DNA from: Terebella lapidaria
Taxonomy: Eukaryota; Annelida; Polychaeta; Terebellida; Terebellidae
Length of the DNA: 64,000 nt
Assembly (NCBI GenBank): GCA_949152475.1
Contig: OX424559.1
Coordinates: forward strand, 33,897,119 to 33,961,118
Direction of reading: 5' to 3'
Shown here: positions 11,368 through 21,394 of the stretch, piece after piece
How the letters are laid out: each line of letters opens with the position of its first letter
Numbering within the stretch: position 1 is the first letter of the stretch
Notes under the pieces: generated by a model
The model's database searches: none
What the model was told of the DNA's origin: nothing
Seen by the model: the letters and a program-made list of their open reading frames with translations, nothing else
Made by a program: the position numbers and the translations under genes

Positions 11368-13574
11368 TGCCGCGGGTTCCGATTCTGCTGTCCCGGAGGA
11401 CCAGACCGGAAGGAATTCCTCCGTTGCGGGCCAGGGAGAGCTCCCTGGTATCCGCGCGACCGCAGGCGTTCCAACAACTCCGGACACTTCAGCCAAAAGT
11501 GTCCCTGCTTTCCGCAGAAGTAGCAGGGACGGTTCTGAGCTGGTCCGGAGGTGAACGCGCAACATTCTGCGGCTCCCGGAGCTTCGAGCCCGGCGCAGTG
11601 CGCAATCATCTGCGTGGCGCCGAGGTCGTATTCCTCCATGTCGCACTCGTCCGAGGGCGAGCGCGGCGCGGCGACCGGTGCCGCATGTGCGGGCGCCCCT
11701 GTAGAGGGTGCCGGCGCACTAACCCACTGCTGGGTAGGTTCCCTGGCGGGTTCCCGGACGACCGGGTCCTGCCACGGGGTTACCTGCGATGCCTTGACCG
11801 GAGGAGGAGCCGCCACCTGCGCGGGTACAGCCGGGGCCGGAGCCGAGGCTGGAGGCAACTGTCTAGGACGGACAGCCATCTCAAGCGCAAGCGCGGAGTC
11901 TATCGCCTCCTCCATCGATCGCTTTTCATGGGTGGCCAGCCCGTACGCTAGGTGGTAAGGCTGGCCATCGATGAACTGATCGATCAGCATCGTCTCAAAC
12001 CGTCTGGAGTCCATGTCCGGAAAAGCTCTCCGGCCGAGTATGCGTAAGCTGTACGCATAGTCTGTCACGGACTCAGTCGGCTGGCGGATACGCGCCTTGA
12101 ACTCTCGTTCAGACTGCCGCCGATTGGTCGTCGGCGGGAACAGCAGGCGAAGTTGACGAGCAACCTCGCCGAACGTCACTGTTCCTACCGGCAGACACGG
12201 CATCACGCGGAGAGCTTTCCCTTCCAGGCTCCCCGCGAGGACGTGTCCAGCCTCAGGCTGGGACCATCCTTCGTACACGGCGGTACGCCATACCTGGAGC
12301 AAGTAGTCCTCCAAGTCGGCGTTATCCCCGTTGAACCGTTTCCGCCACGAGGAGTGGTCGGGCCCGTCATCGCGTTTGTTACGCGCCCGACGTGCGGTCC
12401 CGGCTCCGGGGTCGTCCGTGTACTGCGGCAAGTTCCGCGCGCTTCCCGCGCCTGCGGCGGAGTCTGCCGGAGCAAACATCGACGCCGCGGACATAGGAGC
12501 AGGGAAGCTCACGTTTGCCGCCGGGATCATTCCCGCTGAAAACCCACTCTGGCTAGGTGCGGGCGGGACTCCCATCGAACCTACTGGGTAGGCTCCAGAA
12601 GGGGCGGCAAAGCTTGGGGCCGGAGCCGCCTGTTGCCACTGCCCGTCCGACACACTGTACGTGCCAGGGTAAGTCGACCACGCGGCTTGCGCTCCAACCG
12701 TCGGAACGGTCGACGCGGTCGCCAACGTGGTGCCTCCGAGCCGCGGGGCAGGCGCGGGTCCCATTGCGGGGGCCACTGGCGCCTGCGGACTCGGCAGGAC
12801 TTGGGGAGGGGCTACTGGCCCAGACATCCCCGGACTTAGGGTGACCGACGGGTCAACGCTCGAATGCAGCTGATTCCGCTTGAACAGTACAAGCGCCTCG
12901 GATATCAGCCACCTCTCCCTCTCCGTCAAAGGCCCCGAGTTGCCTTGTGACAGCGGAGAAGGGGAGCGGTTCCGCCGGTCTGATCGTCCCTGATGGGGCG
13001 ACCGGGCGCGGTCATAGCGCCCGAGGGGAGCCAGCTCACCAAGTGCGTCGGTGAGCTGATCCACCACACTGCCCGGTGCGGACCGACCAGAACCCATGCC
13101 AGAGGCCCGCGAGGGAGCCCACCCGGCCGGGTGCGGCATCTGGTAAGACTGGTCCGCTCGTCCAGAAGGACCCGCATGCATCGGCGCTCGATACCGGACG
13201 CTCGAAGGCGTCTTATGGAAGGGTGCCGATTGCCACGGATCTGTTCTGGGCACGGGCGGGCGCGGCGTAGAGCCGTTGCCAGCTCCACCCACCGCGCCTA
13301 ACACGTCAAGGTCCGGCCTTGACGGCAACTCCTGCTGCGGCCCCGCGGGGCCCGACTCTACGTCCGAAGACGGAGCCAGGGACGCCGGAGTCGTCTCCGC
13401 GGACGGGGTCTTGTCCACGGAGGTTTCCGCGCGTTCCTTCCGGCCGCCGGAGTCGTCCGGAGACGTCTCACGGGGGCTGTCGCGCGACCGGGTGTGGTCC
13501 GCGACATTTCCACCCTTATCCCTCCCCTTGGATTCATCGGCCTTATCTTTGGCCTTCTCTTTCGCTCTTGTCAT
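11358..13574 (-). CDS. gag: Gypsy-1 Gag polyprotein
   Basis: This structural protein packages element RNA. It has 738 residues, long for Ty3/gypsy. The N-terminal half is low-complexity and rich in Pro, Ser, Gly and Arg. A capsid-like helical core runs around residues 400-570 (motifs WRKRFNGDN and LIDQFIDGQP). One CCHC zinc knuckle, CYFCGKQGHFWLKC, lies at residues 684-697, followed by a basic tail. The start is the first ATG after the 5' LTR and primer site, giving a leader of only 112 bp. It ends in TAG immediately after the slippery heptamer, so Gag is the default product and Gag-Pol the minor one. No frameshift or internal stop is visible. Confidence 0.93.
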   Translation of the reverse strand: MTRAKEKAKDKADESKGRDKGGNVADHTRSRDSPRETSPDDSGGRKERAETSVDKTPSAETTPASLAPSSDVESGPAGPQQELPSRPDLDVLGAVGGAGNGSTPRPPVPRTDPWQSAPFHKTPSSVRYRAPMHAGPSGRADQSYQMPHPAGWAPSRASGMGSGRSAPGSVVDQLTDALGELAPLGRYDRARSPHQGRSDRRNRSPSPLSQGNSGPLTERERWLISEALVLFKRNQLHSSVDPSVTLSPGMSGPVAPPQVLPSPQAPVAPAMGPAPAPRLGGTTLATASTVPTVGAQAAWSTYPGTYSVSDGQWQQAAPAPSFAAPSGAYPVGSMGVPPAPSQSGFSAGMIPAANVSFPAPMSAASMFAPADSAAGAGSARNLPQYTDDPGAGTARRARNKRDDGPDHSSWRKRFNGDNADLEDYLLQVWRTAVYEGWSQPEAGHVLAGSLEGKALRVMPCLPVGTVTFGEVARQLRLLFPPTTNRRQSEREFKARIRQPTESVTDYAYSLRILGRRAFPDMDSRRFETMLIDQFIDGQPYHLAYGLATHEKRSMEEAIDSALALEMAVRPRQLPPASAPAPAVPAQVAAPPPVKASQVTPWQDPVVREPAREPTQQWVSAPAPSTGAPAHAAPVAAPRSPSDECDMEEYDLGATQMIAHCAGLEAPGAAECCAFTSGPAQNRPCYFCGKQGHFWLKCPELLERLRSRGYQGALPGPQRRNSFRSGPPGQQNRNPRQGN

Positions 13575-13666
13575 TTTTCGAGACGTCCTTGAGGAGCGGG
13601 CGATCCCCAGGGACTAAGGAGGCGACAACACTGTGACGGTAGGCTGCGATGGAACACTGTCGGACT

Positions 13667-13685
13667 GATCCTGGTCACGGCACCA
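13667..13685 (-). promoter_or_regulatory. Gypsy-1 primer binding site (tRNA-His type)
   Basis: Minus-strand TGGTGCCGTGACCAGGATC starts one base after the 5' LTR. Its first 12 bases match the complement of animal tRNA-His 3' ends as I remember them. The rest fits a T-stem CCAGG/CCTGG, so a host tRNA-His is the likely primer. Confidence 0.75.
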
Positions 13686-13686
13686 A

Positions 13687-14421
13687 TGTAAGGTTATTGA
13701 CTACCGTCCGCTCTTCGGGATCCTCGAGGATAGTCCTCTCTCATCCGAGTCCTTGCGGACGCGCATCCGCTATTCCGGATCCTCGCGGCAGGGCCGCTCA
13801 CCGGAGGTCGCGGCGGACACGGTAACTACTTCATCATTAACGGTAACCAGGTAACAGCCCACCCGACACTCCCAGGCCTACGGACACCGTTCAGAAACTG
13901 GTTCATCACCACGGTGTTAACTGGCGGGGCCTGGCGAGCCGCGGTCTGCCTCGGGGACGGAACCCCGTACAGTCCGACATGCTGGCCAGAGCCTCTGTCA
14001 CATGTCCCGGGAAGGGAGAGAGCTGGCGATCCACAGGGCCGAAGGCCCCCGAGTCAGCAACTCGTCTCTCCCAGCCCGGGCCTCCCCACGGAAATCGTCC
14101 CCAGGGCTCTAGGAGCCCACTACTCAGACCCAGGGAACACAAAGCTCATGGCGAGCCTCGTGTGCGTCCTAGTCTCGATCTTGGACAATCTCCTCGAACG
14201 AGTCGCTTCCAGTGTATATATAATACACCAGAAACTGCAGGGCGCACGCGAGGTTAAATCGATCCATTGTTATAGTTTACTGGAGCGTAAATTACAATAC
14301 GTCGCCGTGGCAACGCACGCTCGAACGGAGCATGTCAAAACAAGGCCAAGTACAGAAAGGCCACATAAATGGCTTTTATGTTTACAATCACCTGCCGCGT
14401 GCTTAGGGCAAAATCGCCACA
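13687..14421 (-). repeat. Gypsy-1 5' LTR
   Basis: 735-bp upstream LTR in element sense. It supplies the promoter and R region for the element RNA. I see no difference from 3680-4414. Confidence 0.95.
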
Positions 14422-14765
14422 TTAGCATATATCATTTCCTATGTGTCCATCACAGAGGTGTCTGAGGGAAATGTTTTGAATCAAAAATCTCAAAACGGTC
14501 TCAACAGTTTTTGAGAAAATGGCCGAATAAGTAAAAAATCAGCCGTTTTTCGTCGAAAATAGCCGCCATTTTGAAAAAAAAGTGCGAAAATAAAAAAAAT
14601 ACCCCCCTTTCAAAAATATTTTTAGGCATTTTTGTGCAAAATGTAAGAAAGGGTCACCCGTTAAGGTCAAAGATATAAATGTGGACAGACGACGACGATA
14701 CTGACGCCCATGACAGACAACGGACACAACGCCATGCCAATAGGTTATTGGATCAAAGGTAACCT
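14422..14765 (+). repeat. GGTTACCGG element copy A, right part
   Basis: Continuation of the element interrupted by gypsy-1. It resumes with the TTAG duplication and catatatcatttcctatgtg, and carries the conserved 'gccgttttt...cgaaaatagccgccattttgaaaaaa' type core. It ends at gccatgccaataggttattg followed by a terminal ggatcaaaggtaacct at 14750-14765. It lies only 13 bp from the splice donor of the last immunoglobulin exon, inside the following intron. Confidence 0.75.
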
Positions 14766-14778
14766 AAAAACAACTCAC

Positions 14779-15105
14779 AGAGTACCACGAGGCTGATGTC
14801 ATGAGAACTGACAGCCGGATCCACCTCGTTTTCTCCGTGACACTTGTAGACTCCTCCAGCTTGTCTCCTCTCAGAGTCTGAGGCTTCTGGACTCCACTGT
14901 AATGTGCTGCCACTGATTGTGTACTTGTCACTGGGGTTGTCAGCGATGTTCTGTGTCTGGATAGCAGTAGGAAGTGTGCTGCCTCCATTGTATGTCCAGC
15001 TCACTGTAGCTCGGGGCTTGGCTTTAACTTGGCACACTTCAGACAATGTCTGGTTGAACAACACCTCAATTCTGCTGGCTGGGGCATCGTGTATCCTTGG
15101 CGGAG
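14779..15105 (-). CDS. Immunoglobulin-domain exon D (host gene)
   Basis: The most 3' of four consecutive immunoglobulin exons. The exon is 327 bp (109 codons), from acceptor CCCAG|CTCCG to donor T|GTGAGT, phase 1 at both ends. The domain begins APPRIHDAP, has a first cysteine in LSEVCQVKA, tryptophan in VSWTYNG and second cysteine in GGVYKCHGE, the C2-type pattern. It is probably an extracellular domain of an adhesion or receptor protein of the nephrin/hemicentin sort, but the exact gene cannot be told. The next exon would lie beyond 14765, where about 14.7 kb of transposons follow, so the intron is very long or the gene continues outside the window. Confidence 0.82.
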
Positions 15106-15258
15106 CTGGGTTCATTGAGAAACAATTGATATTTAAACACATAACATGAAAAAACCCACAATAAAGTCACAATGTAAAATATATTATAAATATGAGCAAA
15201 GGCTTCAGAACATCCCCACAAGTATATTTAATATATTGTATATAATTATAACTCATAC

Positions 15259-15528
15259 CATCAATAGTAATCCCTAACCGAGTTGATTGACTCGCTCCCA
15301 CGGAGTTCCTGGATTCACATGTCCAAGTTCCATCATGTACGGCTACAGTGACGTCACTGAAAGTCCGTGTGTTTGTTGTAGATGTGTAGACTGAGGAGTG
15401 GTCTGTGTTCCACCACCTGTAGTTGTAGACAGCCGGATTCCCAGCTGGATGTGAACAGGTCAATTGGAGACTCTCACCTTCCACCAACTGTGTGTCTGCA
15501 GCCTGTAGTGTCGGTGTGCCTGGTTTGT
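15259..15528 (-). CDS. Immunoglobulin-domain exon C (host gene)
   Basis: A 270-bp exon (90 codons) with acceptor GATGCAG|ACAAACC and donor GATG|GTATGAGT, phase 1-1. It encodes one compact immunoglobulin domain: KPGTPTLQAAD lead-in, first cysteine in LQLTCSHPAG, tryptophan pair in NYRWWNTD, second cysteine in GTWTCESRN. It joins in frame to exons B and D. The symmetric phase allows skipping or duplication of the domain without breaking the frame. Confidence 0.85.
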
Positions 15529-15774
15529 CTGCATCGAGGGAAAAATGTCATAATGCATTATATTGTCTGATTTCTAGGCATACATGAATCAAGTATGCAC
15601 ACACTCGCAATTAATGATCAATGAAATACAATGTATATGTACAAGGTAGATGAAAAACGTTTTTATGTGTGAGCAATATGCCTATCGGTCTAGTACAATT
15701 ATTGACATTGTACATATACCTATATATAGTATTTCGAAGTCGATGCGATATAACATATAACCTATATAACATAC

Positions 15775-16077
15775 ACTGTACATCAAGGTCTGTCGCCACG
15801 AATTTGTCGAGGTTAGATCCAATCTCTCTGACGTCACATTTGTAGGTTTTCTGGTGGTCCTCCCTCAGTACAGGATCTATGACCAGCCTTTCCCCCTCAC
15901 TCCCCTCCACTCTGTGTCTGTCTGGTAGAGATCCACCCTCCCGACTCCACGTGTAACTGAGGCCAGGTCTAAGACCAGATGGTTGAGAGTTTGAGGTCGC
16001 GGAGCAGGTCAGAGTGAATGTGGTGGTCTCCACGGGTCGAGCTGGGTTTGGGGAGAGTGTTGGTCCTGAGAGGGGCA
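15775..16077 (-). CDS. Immunoglobulin-domain exon B (host gene)
   Basis: A 303-bp exon (101 codons) with acceptor CCATAG|TGCCCC and donor CAGT|GTATGT, phase 1-1. The domain starts PLSGPTLSPNPARP, with first cysteine in FTLTCSATSN, tryptophan in SYTWSREGG and second cysteine in KTYKCDVRE. It is typical of long-loop immunoglobulin domains in invertebrate adhesion proteins. The intron after it (15529-15774) and the intron before it (16078-16701) are AT-rich; the latter holds a minisatellite. Confidence 0.85.
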
Positions 16078-16098
16078 CTATGGTGGCATGCCAGATCG

Positions 16099-16320
16099 AA
16101 TAGAATACAAGATCATGTAGACACAGAATACAAGATCATATAGAATACATGATCATGAGCTGAATACAATATCATGATCATATAGAATACAAGATCGTAT
16201 AGATTACAATATCATATAGAATACAATATCATATAGAATACGAGATCATATAGAATACAAGTTCATATGGAATACAATATCATATAAAATACAAGATCTT
16301 ATAATATACAAGACTATATA
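16099..16320. repeat. 17-bp minisatellite in the Ig-gene intron
   Basis: About a dozen degenerate copies of a unit close to gaatacaagatcatata, with variants such as gaatacaatatcatata. A short stray piece recurs at 16635-16675, just before the donor of exon A. Lies wholly inside an intron. Confidence 0.85.
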
Positions 16321-16701
16321 CAGTAGAATGAAATTATCACGGGCTTCCGACCCGAGTACAGTGTGATATCCGCCTGTGGTTACCGATTATATCCCAGGCT
16401 GAGTGGTATATATTGACTGAAGACAAATATCATATCGTATTAGGGTCTGAAATCCATGGTAACGATTTTATCATTGGATTATATGGATCTTTTCAAAACG
16501 ACATTCCGTAATACCCGCCTGAAACCACAATACAGATGATATTGAGGGGTCGCGCACAGTTCTCTTAATATGACACGGTATTGTCTTGGAATTGACCAAA
16601 CGGGAACGTGCATATTCAGCAATCCAATGATAAAATATAATATAGAATATAAAATACAAGATCATATAGAATATTAATGTTACCCATCGTTATCGACTTA
16701 C

Positions 16702-17052
16702 TGTATACAAAGAGTGTAGCATTGTTGTTGACATTATCCAGTCCTTGTACAAACACATTACACTTGTACTTCTCCTCGGTATCGGCCTCCTGTACGCTAT
16801 CTAGAGTGAAGCCGAGTCTCTGGTTGTTCTCTGTGTACGACACTGTCATCCTGTCCTTGTAGTCAGGATGGTATATCTCAGTACCAGAGCTTGATCGAGT
16901 GTACATAGCATCGCTGCTGCCAGGTATTGGAGGGTAACTGAAGGACACTGATTCAATGACGTCATCGAGAGAAGTGTCCAGTTTCCAGCTGAGTATAGCT
17001 GGCTCCCCCTGGTGAGTTCTGACCAGGCCAGGCCAGTCCGTGTATCTGAGGG
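16702..17052 (-). CDS. Immunoglobulin-domain exon A (host gene), lacking the first cysteine
   Basis: A 351-bp exon (117 codons). The acceptor TTACACAG|CCCTC was chosen because it alone gives a phase 1-1 exon; the donor is A|GTAAGT. The domain opens RYTDWPGLVRTHQGEP, continues AILSWKLD where a B-strand cysteine is expected, and ends with LDSVQEADTEEKYKCNVF, which carries the F-strand cysteine. It therefore looks like a V-type domain without the canonical disulfide. Exons further 5' are not visible up to the window end. The signal peptide and transmembrane parts are outside the visible gene. Confidence 0.78.
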
Positions 17053-17269
17053 CTGTGTAACGTAGATACGTTGAATAAACATTGGATAGCTACAATGAAA
17101 TGTTCAAATGTTGAGAACATATTGGAAATACCTGAAAACATTTAATGGAACCAAACATGCTTCACCATTTGTTTGGCAGAGATAAAGCCAAAGTAGTGAA
17201 GCCACATCCTTTTTGACACTGGTCTTCATCACGTGTTTATTGGTCACATCGAACTATTCATATACCTGA

Positions 17270-17690
17270 AAAATAGCGAAGGACGTGCATATAAATCTTT
17301 TTGGGAACATATTAAACGATTAGACCCCCGGAAGTCAAATCCAATTCCCACGATGCTGTATTTATTAATGGTATTAAACAGTTGAATGTAAGTATCAATC
17401 TAATATTAGTATTGATATTAAAGACCGAATGTTTTCATTTTAATGTATGCCGATGACATTGTTCTTATGGCTGAAAGTGAGCCACATCTGCAAACTATGT
17501 TGACATATATGTATGATCGGTGTAAAAATTAGAACCTAAAGGTTAATATAAAACAAATAAAAAATAATGCATTTTCGCCCACCAGAAAAAGGCAACAAAT
17601 TTTGAATTCTCATATGGTAATACCCGTGTCCAGATGGTCGATAAATATAAATATTATTCACTTGGGGGTATTCTCATCGTAAGGACACAC
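17270..17690 (+). pseudogene. Decayed LINE fragment, 5' portion
   Basis: Two short coding remnants of a non-LTR reverse transcriptase. The first, GRAYKSFWEHIKRLDPRKS (~17280-17340), resembles the linker before the RT domain. The second contains the active-site box YADDIVLMAE at about 17443-17475. Stops and a large internal deletion separate them. The same element appears to resume at about 18525 after an insertion. It sits just upstream of exon A of the immunoglobulin gene, on the opposite strand. Confidence 0.7.
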
Positions 17691-18524
17691 CTAATTAGAC
17701 GATTTGTATCACGTGACAAGGCCACTGCTGATTGATTTTCTGTTTCTCGTCCTTTGGAAAATCAAAAGCTAGGAAGGAGGGCGGAAAAAAAGAAACGGAC
17801 CCTCAAATTAAAAACCACATACCTTGCAATGATTCTCTGAAAGCAAGCGATGTTGAGATAGGGGGCCTATGTGTTTGAGCATCTAAAGATACATCATAGT
17901 TCCATGTTGAATCCTGGAACTTTATTTGTGGTACGAATTTTTAATTTGAAACGTTACTTTCAGCGAATCACAGGATACATCTTGTATACTCACTCGCCAG
18001 TCGGATAAGCTGTGCTGCAAGACCACTATGAGAGAGCTTTACAGAGATTGGCGGAATTCTATGTGTCAAAATCGCATTTATTTCCACAATATTACATATT
18101 TATCTTGTTTGTTTTTTCTCAGAATTTCACCAAAAGGTAGGCGCGCGGGGACGAGAAACAGAAAATTAAACAGGAATGGCCCAATCCTACATACGCTATA
18201 TTGGACAGCGAAAGTCTATACTGGACGGCAAAAATGTATATTGGACGATGTTGTGCTTATCAGCCAATGAGAGCGCGTGTGACATGTGGGTTCACCCCAC
18301 TCCGGGTTTCTCCCAACAAAAAGAAACGTGGCTTTTGTTCGTTTTGACTCCGTAAATAATATAGCAAATATTGGATATCGAGAGTCATCCAATATACAGT
18401 TTACGGGATTCACATCGAACTATTCATATACTGACGCCTCAGCCAATATGACATTTCTTCATCCCGTAAACTGTATATTGGACTCCTCAACATCCAATTT
18501 TTGTGTAACTTTTGGATGTCATGC
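17690..18524. repeat. Hairpin-rich insertion inside the decayed LINE
   Basis: About 0.83 kb of non-coding DNA between two parts of one LINE. It contains imperfect inverted matches (attttctgtttctcgtccttt near 17735 against gacgagaaacagaaaatt near 18150; gattctctgaaag against ctttcagcgaatc). It also has three spaced copies of ta(t/c)attggac near 18190-18245 and a perfect 22-bp hairpin at 18388-18482. It is probably a composite of MITE-like elements; the ends are approximate. Confidence 0.5.
18388..18482. repeat. Perfect 22-bp inverted repeat (hairpin)
   Basis: The arm at 18388-18409 is exactly complementary to 18461-18482, with a 51-base loop. The arm contains ccaatatacagtttacggg. Confidence 0.92.
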
Positions 18525-18880
18525 TTGATGACCGTCTGGAATTTGATTTTTGTAGCCAACTTTTGGCAAAATCAGGATGGGGTGCCCTTGGTAGTGTGAT
18601 ATCTAGATTTAAGCAATTGAATGATGCTGGTTCTAATACTTTCACTGAAATCTTTTTATTGTGGCGTTGCTAGTGTGTGTGATTATGGAAGCGAAATATG
18701 GGGCTATGAAGAATTTATTGTACCAATCATCTACAATACCGGGCGTTGAGTTACTACTTAGGTGTTCATGGATATGCCGCCGTTGCTGGTCTAGAGGGGG
18801 ATTTGGGTTGGTTGTGTCCAAGGTATCGACGTTTTGTTAAAATGATCCATTTTTGGATAGAATGATAAAAATAACCCAGA
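18525..18880 (+). pseudogene. Decayed LINE fragment, 3' portion
   Basis: C-terminal coding remnant of the LINE whose RT box lies at 17443-17475. Recognisable pieces are RFKQLNDAG (~18609-18635) and SVCDYGSEIWGYEEF (~18670-18715), followed by a GIWVGC-type stretch. Several stops and frame changes are present. The SxxDYGSEIWG pattern is common in LINE ORF2 C-termini of marine invertebrates, from memory. Confidence 0.65.
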
Positions 18881-18890
18881 GGCTAAGAAA

Positions 18891-19573
18891 GGTTACCGGA
18901 CAATATATATTTCAGATATTAGCCTTTTGTCTCATGACCTAAAAAATTAGGTTCTTGGTCAATTCAAGGTCACGAGAATATCCAGCATATATCATTTATA
19001 GCATGTCCACAACCGATTCCTAAGCTGTAAAGTCTGTAGCCAGATATTAGCCATTTTGTTGTCTGACCTTGAAAATGAGGTCAAAGTTCAAATTCAAGGT
19101 CGTGAGAATGTCCACAATTGGTTCCTAATCTCTAATCTCAATATTAAGTGAGATATTTGGAAAAAAATATGCCCCATTTTGAAGCATAGGAGAATTTAAC
19201 ATGGGAAAAACCCATTTGGGCCGAGTTTGGGCCCAAAATAACGAAAACTTATACATGTCACAGGGGTACATATCAGGAGTGTTATGCATCAATAAGAAAA
19301 AACGTTACTGAACAGATTTTGAGAAAACGACCGTCAAAGTCCAAAATTGGTCGTTTTTCGTCAAAAATGGCCGCCATTTAAAAAAAATTGCGAAAATAAA
19401 AAAACTAAAAATTTTTTCCCTCTCGAATATTTTTAGGCGCTTTTATGCAAAATTTCAGAAACATTTGATAAAAATGTAGATGGACGACGACGCTGACGGA
19501 TGGCGGACGCCAGATGATGGATGTCCGACGACGGATGCAATGCCACGGCAATAAGTTATCGGACCAAAGCATC
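18891..19573 (+). repeat. GGTTACCGG element copy B
   Basis: Starts ggttaccggac and ends gccacggcaataagttatcggaccaaag, the family's two end sequences, with internal TTCAAGGTCA-type motifs and a GCCGCCATTT core. It is about 0.68 kb, non-coding. Confidence 0.75.
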
Positions 19574-19858
19574 TCAGCTCAATTTCGATTAGGCATATTA
19601 CCTCTACATACTGTATTGAAACAGGTAAATATAATGATACAGATTTAGAAAAGACAGTGTGTAAGTTTTGGCAATGAAAATATTATTGAGGATGAATTTC
19701 ATTCTTCAATTGAATGGCCTATCCATGAGGAAATAGGAACTAGGTATTTTGTGATATTTTGGATCTAAATTTTCTGTCTCTGGATTGTCACCGTAAATTT
19801 ATCTCTATAAACAGGAATTGCCAAAAACAGCTTGCACATTATTTATGTAAATCATGGG

Positions 19859-19884
19859 ATATATATATATATATATATATTATA
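19859..19884. repeat. (AT)n microsatellite
   Basis: Eleven or more AT dinucleotides in an otherwise unremarkable AT-rich stretch. Confidence 0.9.
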
Positions 19885-21238
19885 ACGTTTAATGTGTGTA
19901 TGTAGTGACTTATAAGCCTTGTGAGGCTGGGTACGATGTTCATATTCATGCTCATATATTTGTTTCCAATGCACATGTCACTTGAATAAAGCTTTTACTT
20001 ACTACTTACTATGAACCTATACAGATACATACATGTACATGTAATACAATGGAACGTTATGAGGGAACTCCATGCATTCCATTGACATCAACTATCCACG
20101 CTGGGCCATGACATCCTGATATGGAACGGAATATTAGTGATCACAGCTTTCCACGCAAACACACAAAACAGGACCAGACAGACCACCAGACGCATAGGAC
20201 GTTGACAACAATATACGCCAGGATTATTATCTATAACAATAGTGGAAATAAGGACTATGAAAAAAGGGATACCACAACAGCAGGACCTATCCTTACTGGG
20301 AAGAACTTGCCCAAATGATACCGACCTTTACTTTGTCAATTTGTCCATAATTTTCGTTGCATTTTTCACAAAGGATGAAAAATACTTCGCTTATATGCTA
20401 ACGCCCCACAATCACTGGGGTTCTCTTAAAGCTTAGAACTTAGAGCTTGTCATTAAGAGTACAAATCAGTAATGTCAGCTACGCCCTTGTTAGACAGTAA
20501 ATATTAGGACAAAACAGATGAGAATGTTGTATAGAATATGCTGTCATGAAAACTGCATATTTGATGAAAGCACATTTTAATGGAACATAAAATATGAAAA
20601 AAACTTTTCAACGACCCATGCGATCATGACAAATCTGGAGATTTACATGTTGCTAAATTGCGGACTGTAAAGCACAGAAATCTAATGAGTGAAATGAACT
20701 GACATCAACAGATAAAATAGAGACTTATGTTGTTGAAGAACATAGTAAGCTAAAGAAATGTTAATTATGTTTCACATTGATATTTCATTGTTAGTATTTC
20801 AATTATTACACATTAAAGTTTCACAAATGTGACCCTCTACCTCAGAAATAGATATCAATCAAGTAACACCCCCACCCTCGGTTAATGTCGTTACGCGATG
20901 ATGTACAACAGACTTCAGGAAGACAATAGAATCCCCATACGTCAAAGAATTGGACACGTATTTTACTAACGTTTCTTATTAAGTCATAGGCAGGCATCTG
21001 CATGTTAATTAATAGTTCGTCTTTGTATTGATATTCACATTACCTTTCTCTGGGTAAAGACTCATTGGATTACAATAACTGATATCTAGTTACAACAACT
21101 TAGCAAGACAGTATTCATGAATGAGGAAATAATTCAGATAAATAGGCATACAATCACCAGATCCTGTGCATGTATCGTTTCTCCGTCCATTCGTCCAATC
21201 CATTAGCAGTGAGCAACAAATTACACGTAGTTATTTCA
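19885..21238. other. Region with no recognisable gene
   Basis: AT-rich DNA. The open frames at 20121-20436 are short, overlap each other and have no recognisable motif. I see no repeat boundary, RNA gene or splice-supported exon here. Confidence 0.6.
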
Positions 21239-21394
21239 ATGAAATATGACAGAAGATGGTCAATGATTCTGTGCTTTTTGTTTTGGGTCAAGATTACGTA
21301 CACTCAACACATCGAATCGGCGATCTGCAAGCCAACCATTGAGCGAAGTGTCTTGCTGGGAAGGATTGTACAGACACATTTGCCTACCTGTGTG
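21239..21394 (+). CDS. Possible first coding exon of a secreted PAN/apple-like protein
   Basis: A tentative call. From ATG 21239 the frame encodes a short polar start, a hydrophobic run WSMILCFLFWVKITYT that could be a signal peptide, and then SVLLGRIVQTHLPTCV. That last piece resembles the opening of PAN/apple domains in mollusc secreted proteins. It is followed at once by a good donor, GTATGT (21395-21400). The full ORF continues unspliced to 21640 but loses any domain resemblance after the donor. No second exon was found downstream in the window, so this may be a relic or chance. Confidence 0.25.

Larger units (their letters stand above)
3680..14421 (-). mobile_element. Gypsy-1: complete Ty3/gypsy LTR retrotransposon
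   Basis: A full-length 10,742-bp element on the minus strand. It has two 735-bp LTRs that look identical to me, TG...CA ends, and a 4-bp target duplication TTAG at 3676-3679 and 14422-14425. The order in its own sense is 5' LTR, PBS, gag, -1 frameshift, pol (protease, reverse transcriptase, RNase H, integrase), a 2.6-kb untranslated stretch, polypurine tract, 3' LTR. No stop interrupts gag or pol. It landed inside a GGTTACCGG element, so it is younger than that copy. LTR identity plus open frames suggest a very recent, possibly still active insertion. Its proteins resemble those of gypsy-2 closely enough to be the same lineage. Confidence 0.95.

Noticed and set aside
11362-11646. Upstream 95 codons of the pol open frame
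   Set aside because: They overlap gag; the slippery heptamer places real Pol translation after 11361, so ATG 11646 is not taken as the start.
11289-11951. 220-codon plus-strand ORF opposite the gag-pol junction
   Set aside because: Shadow of the gag/pol overlap; Arg-rich composition without motifs.
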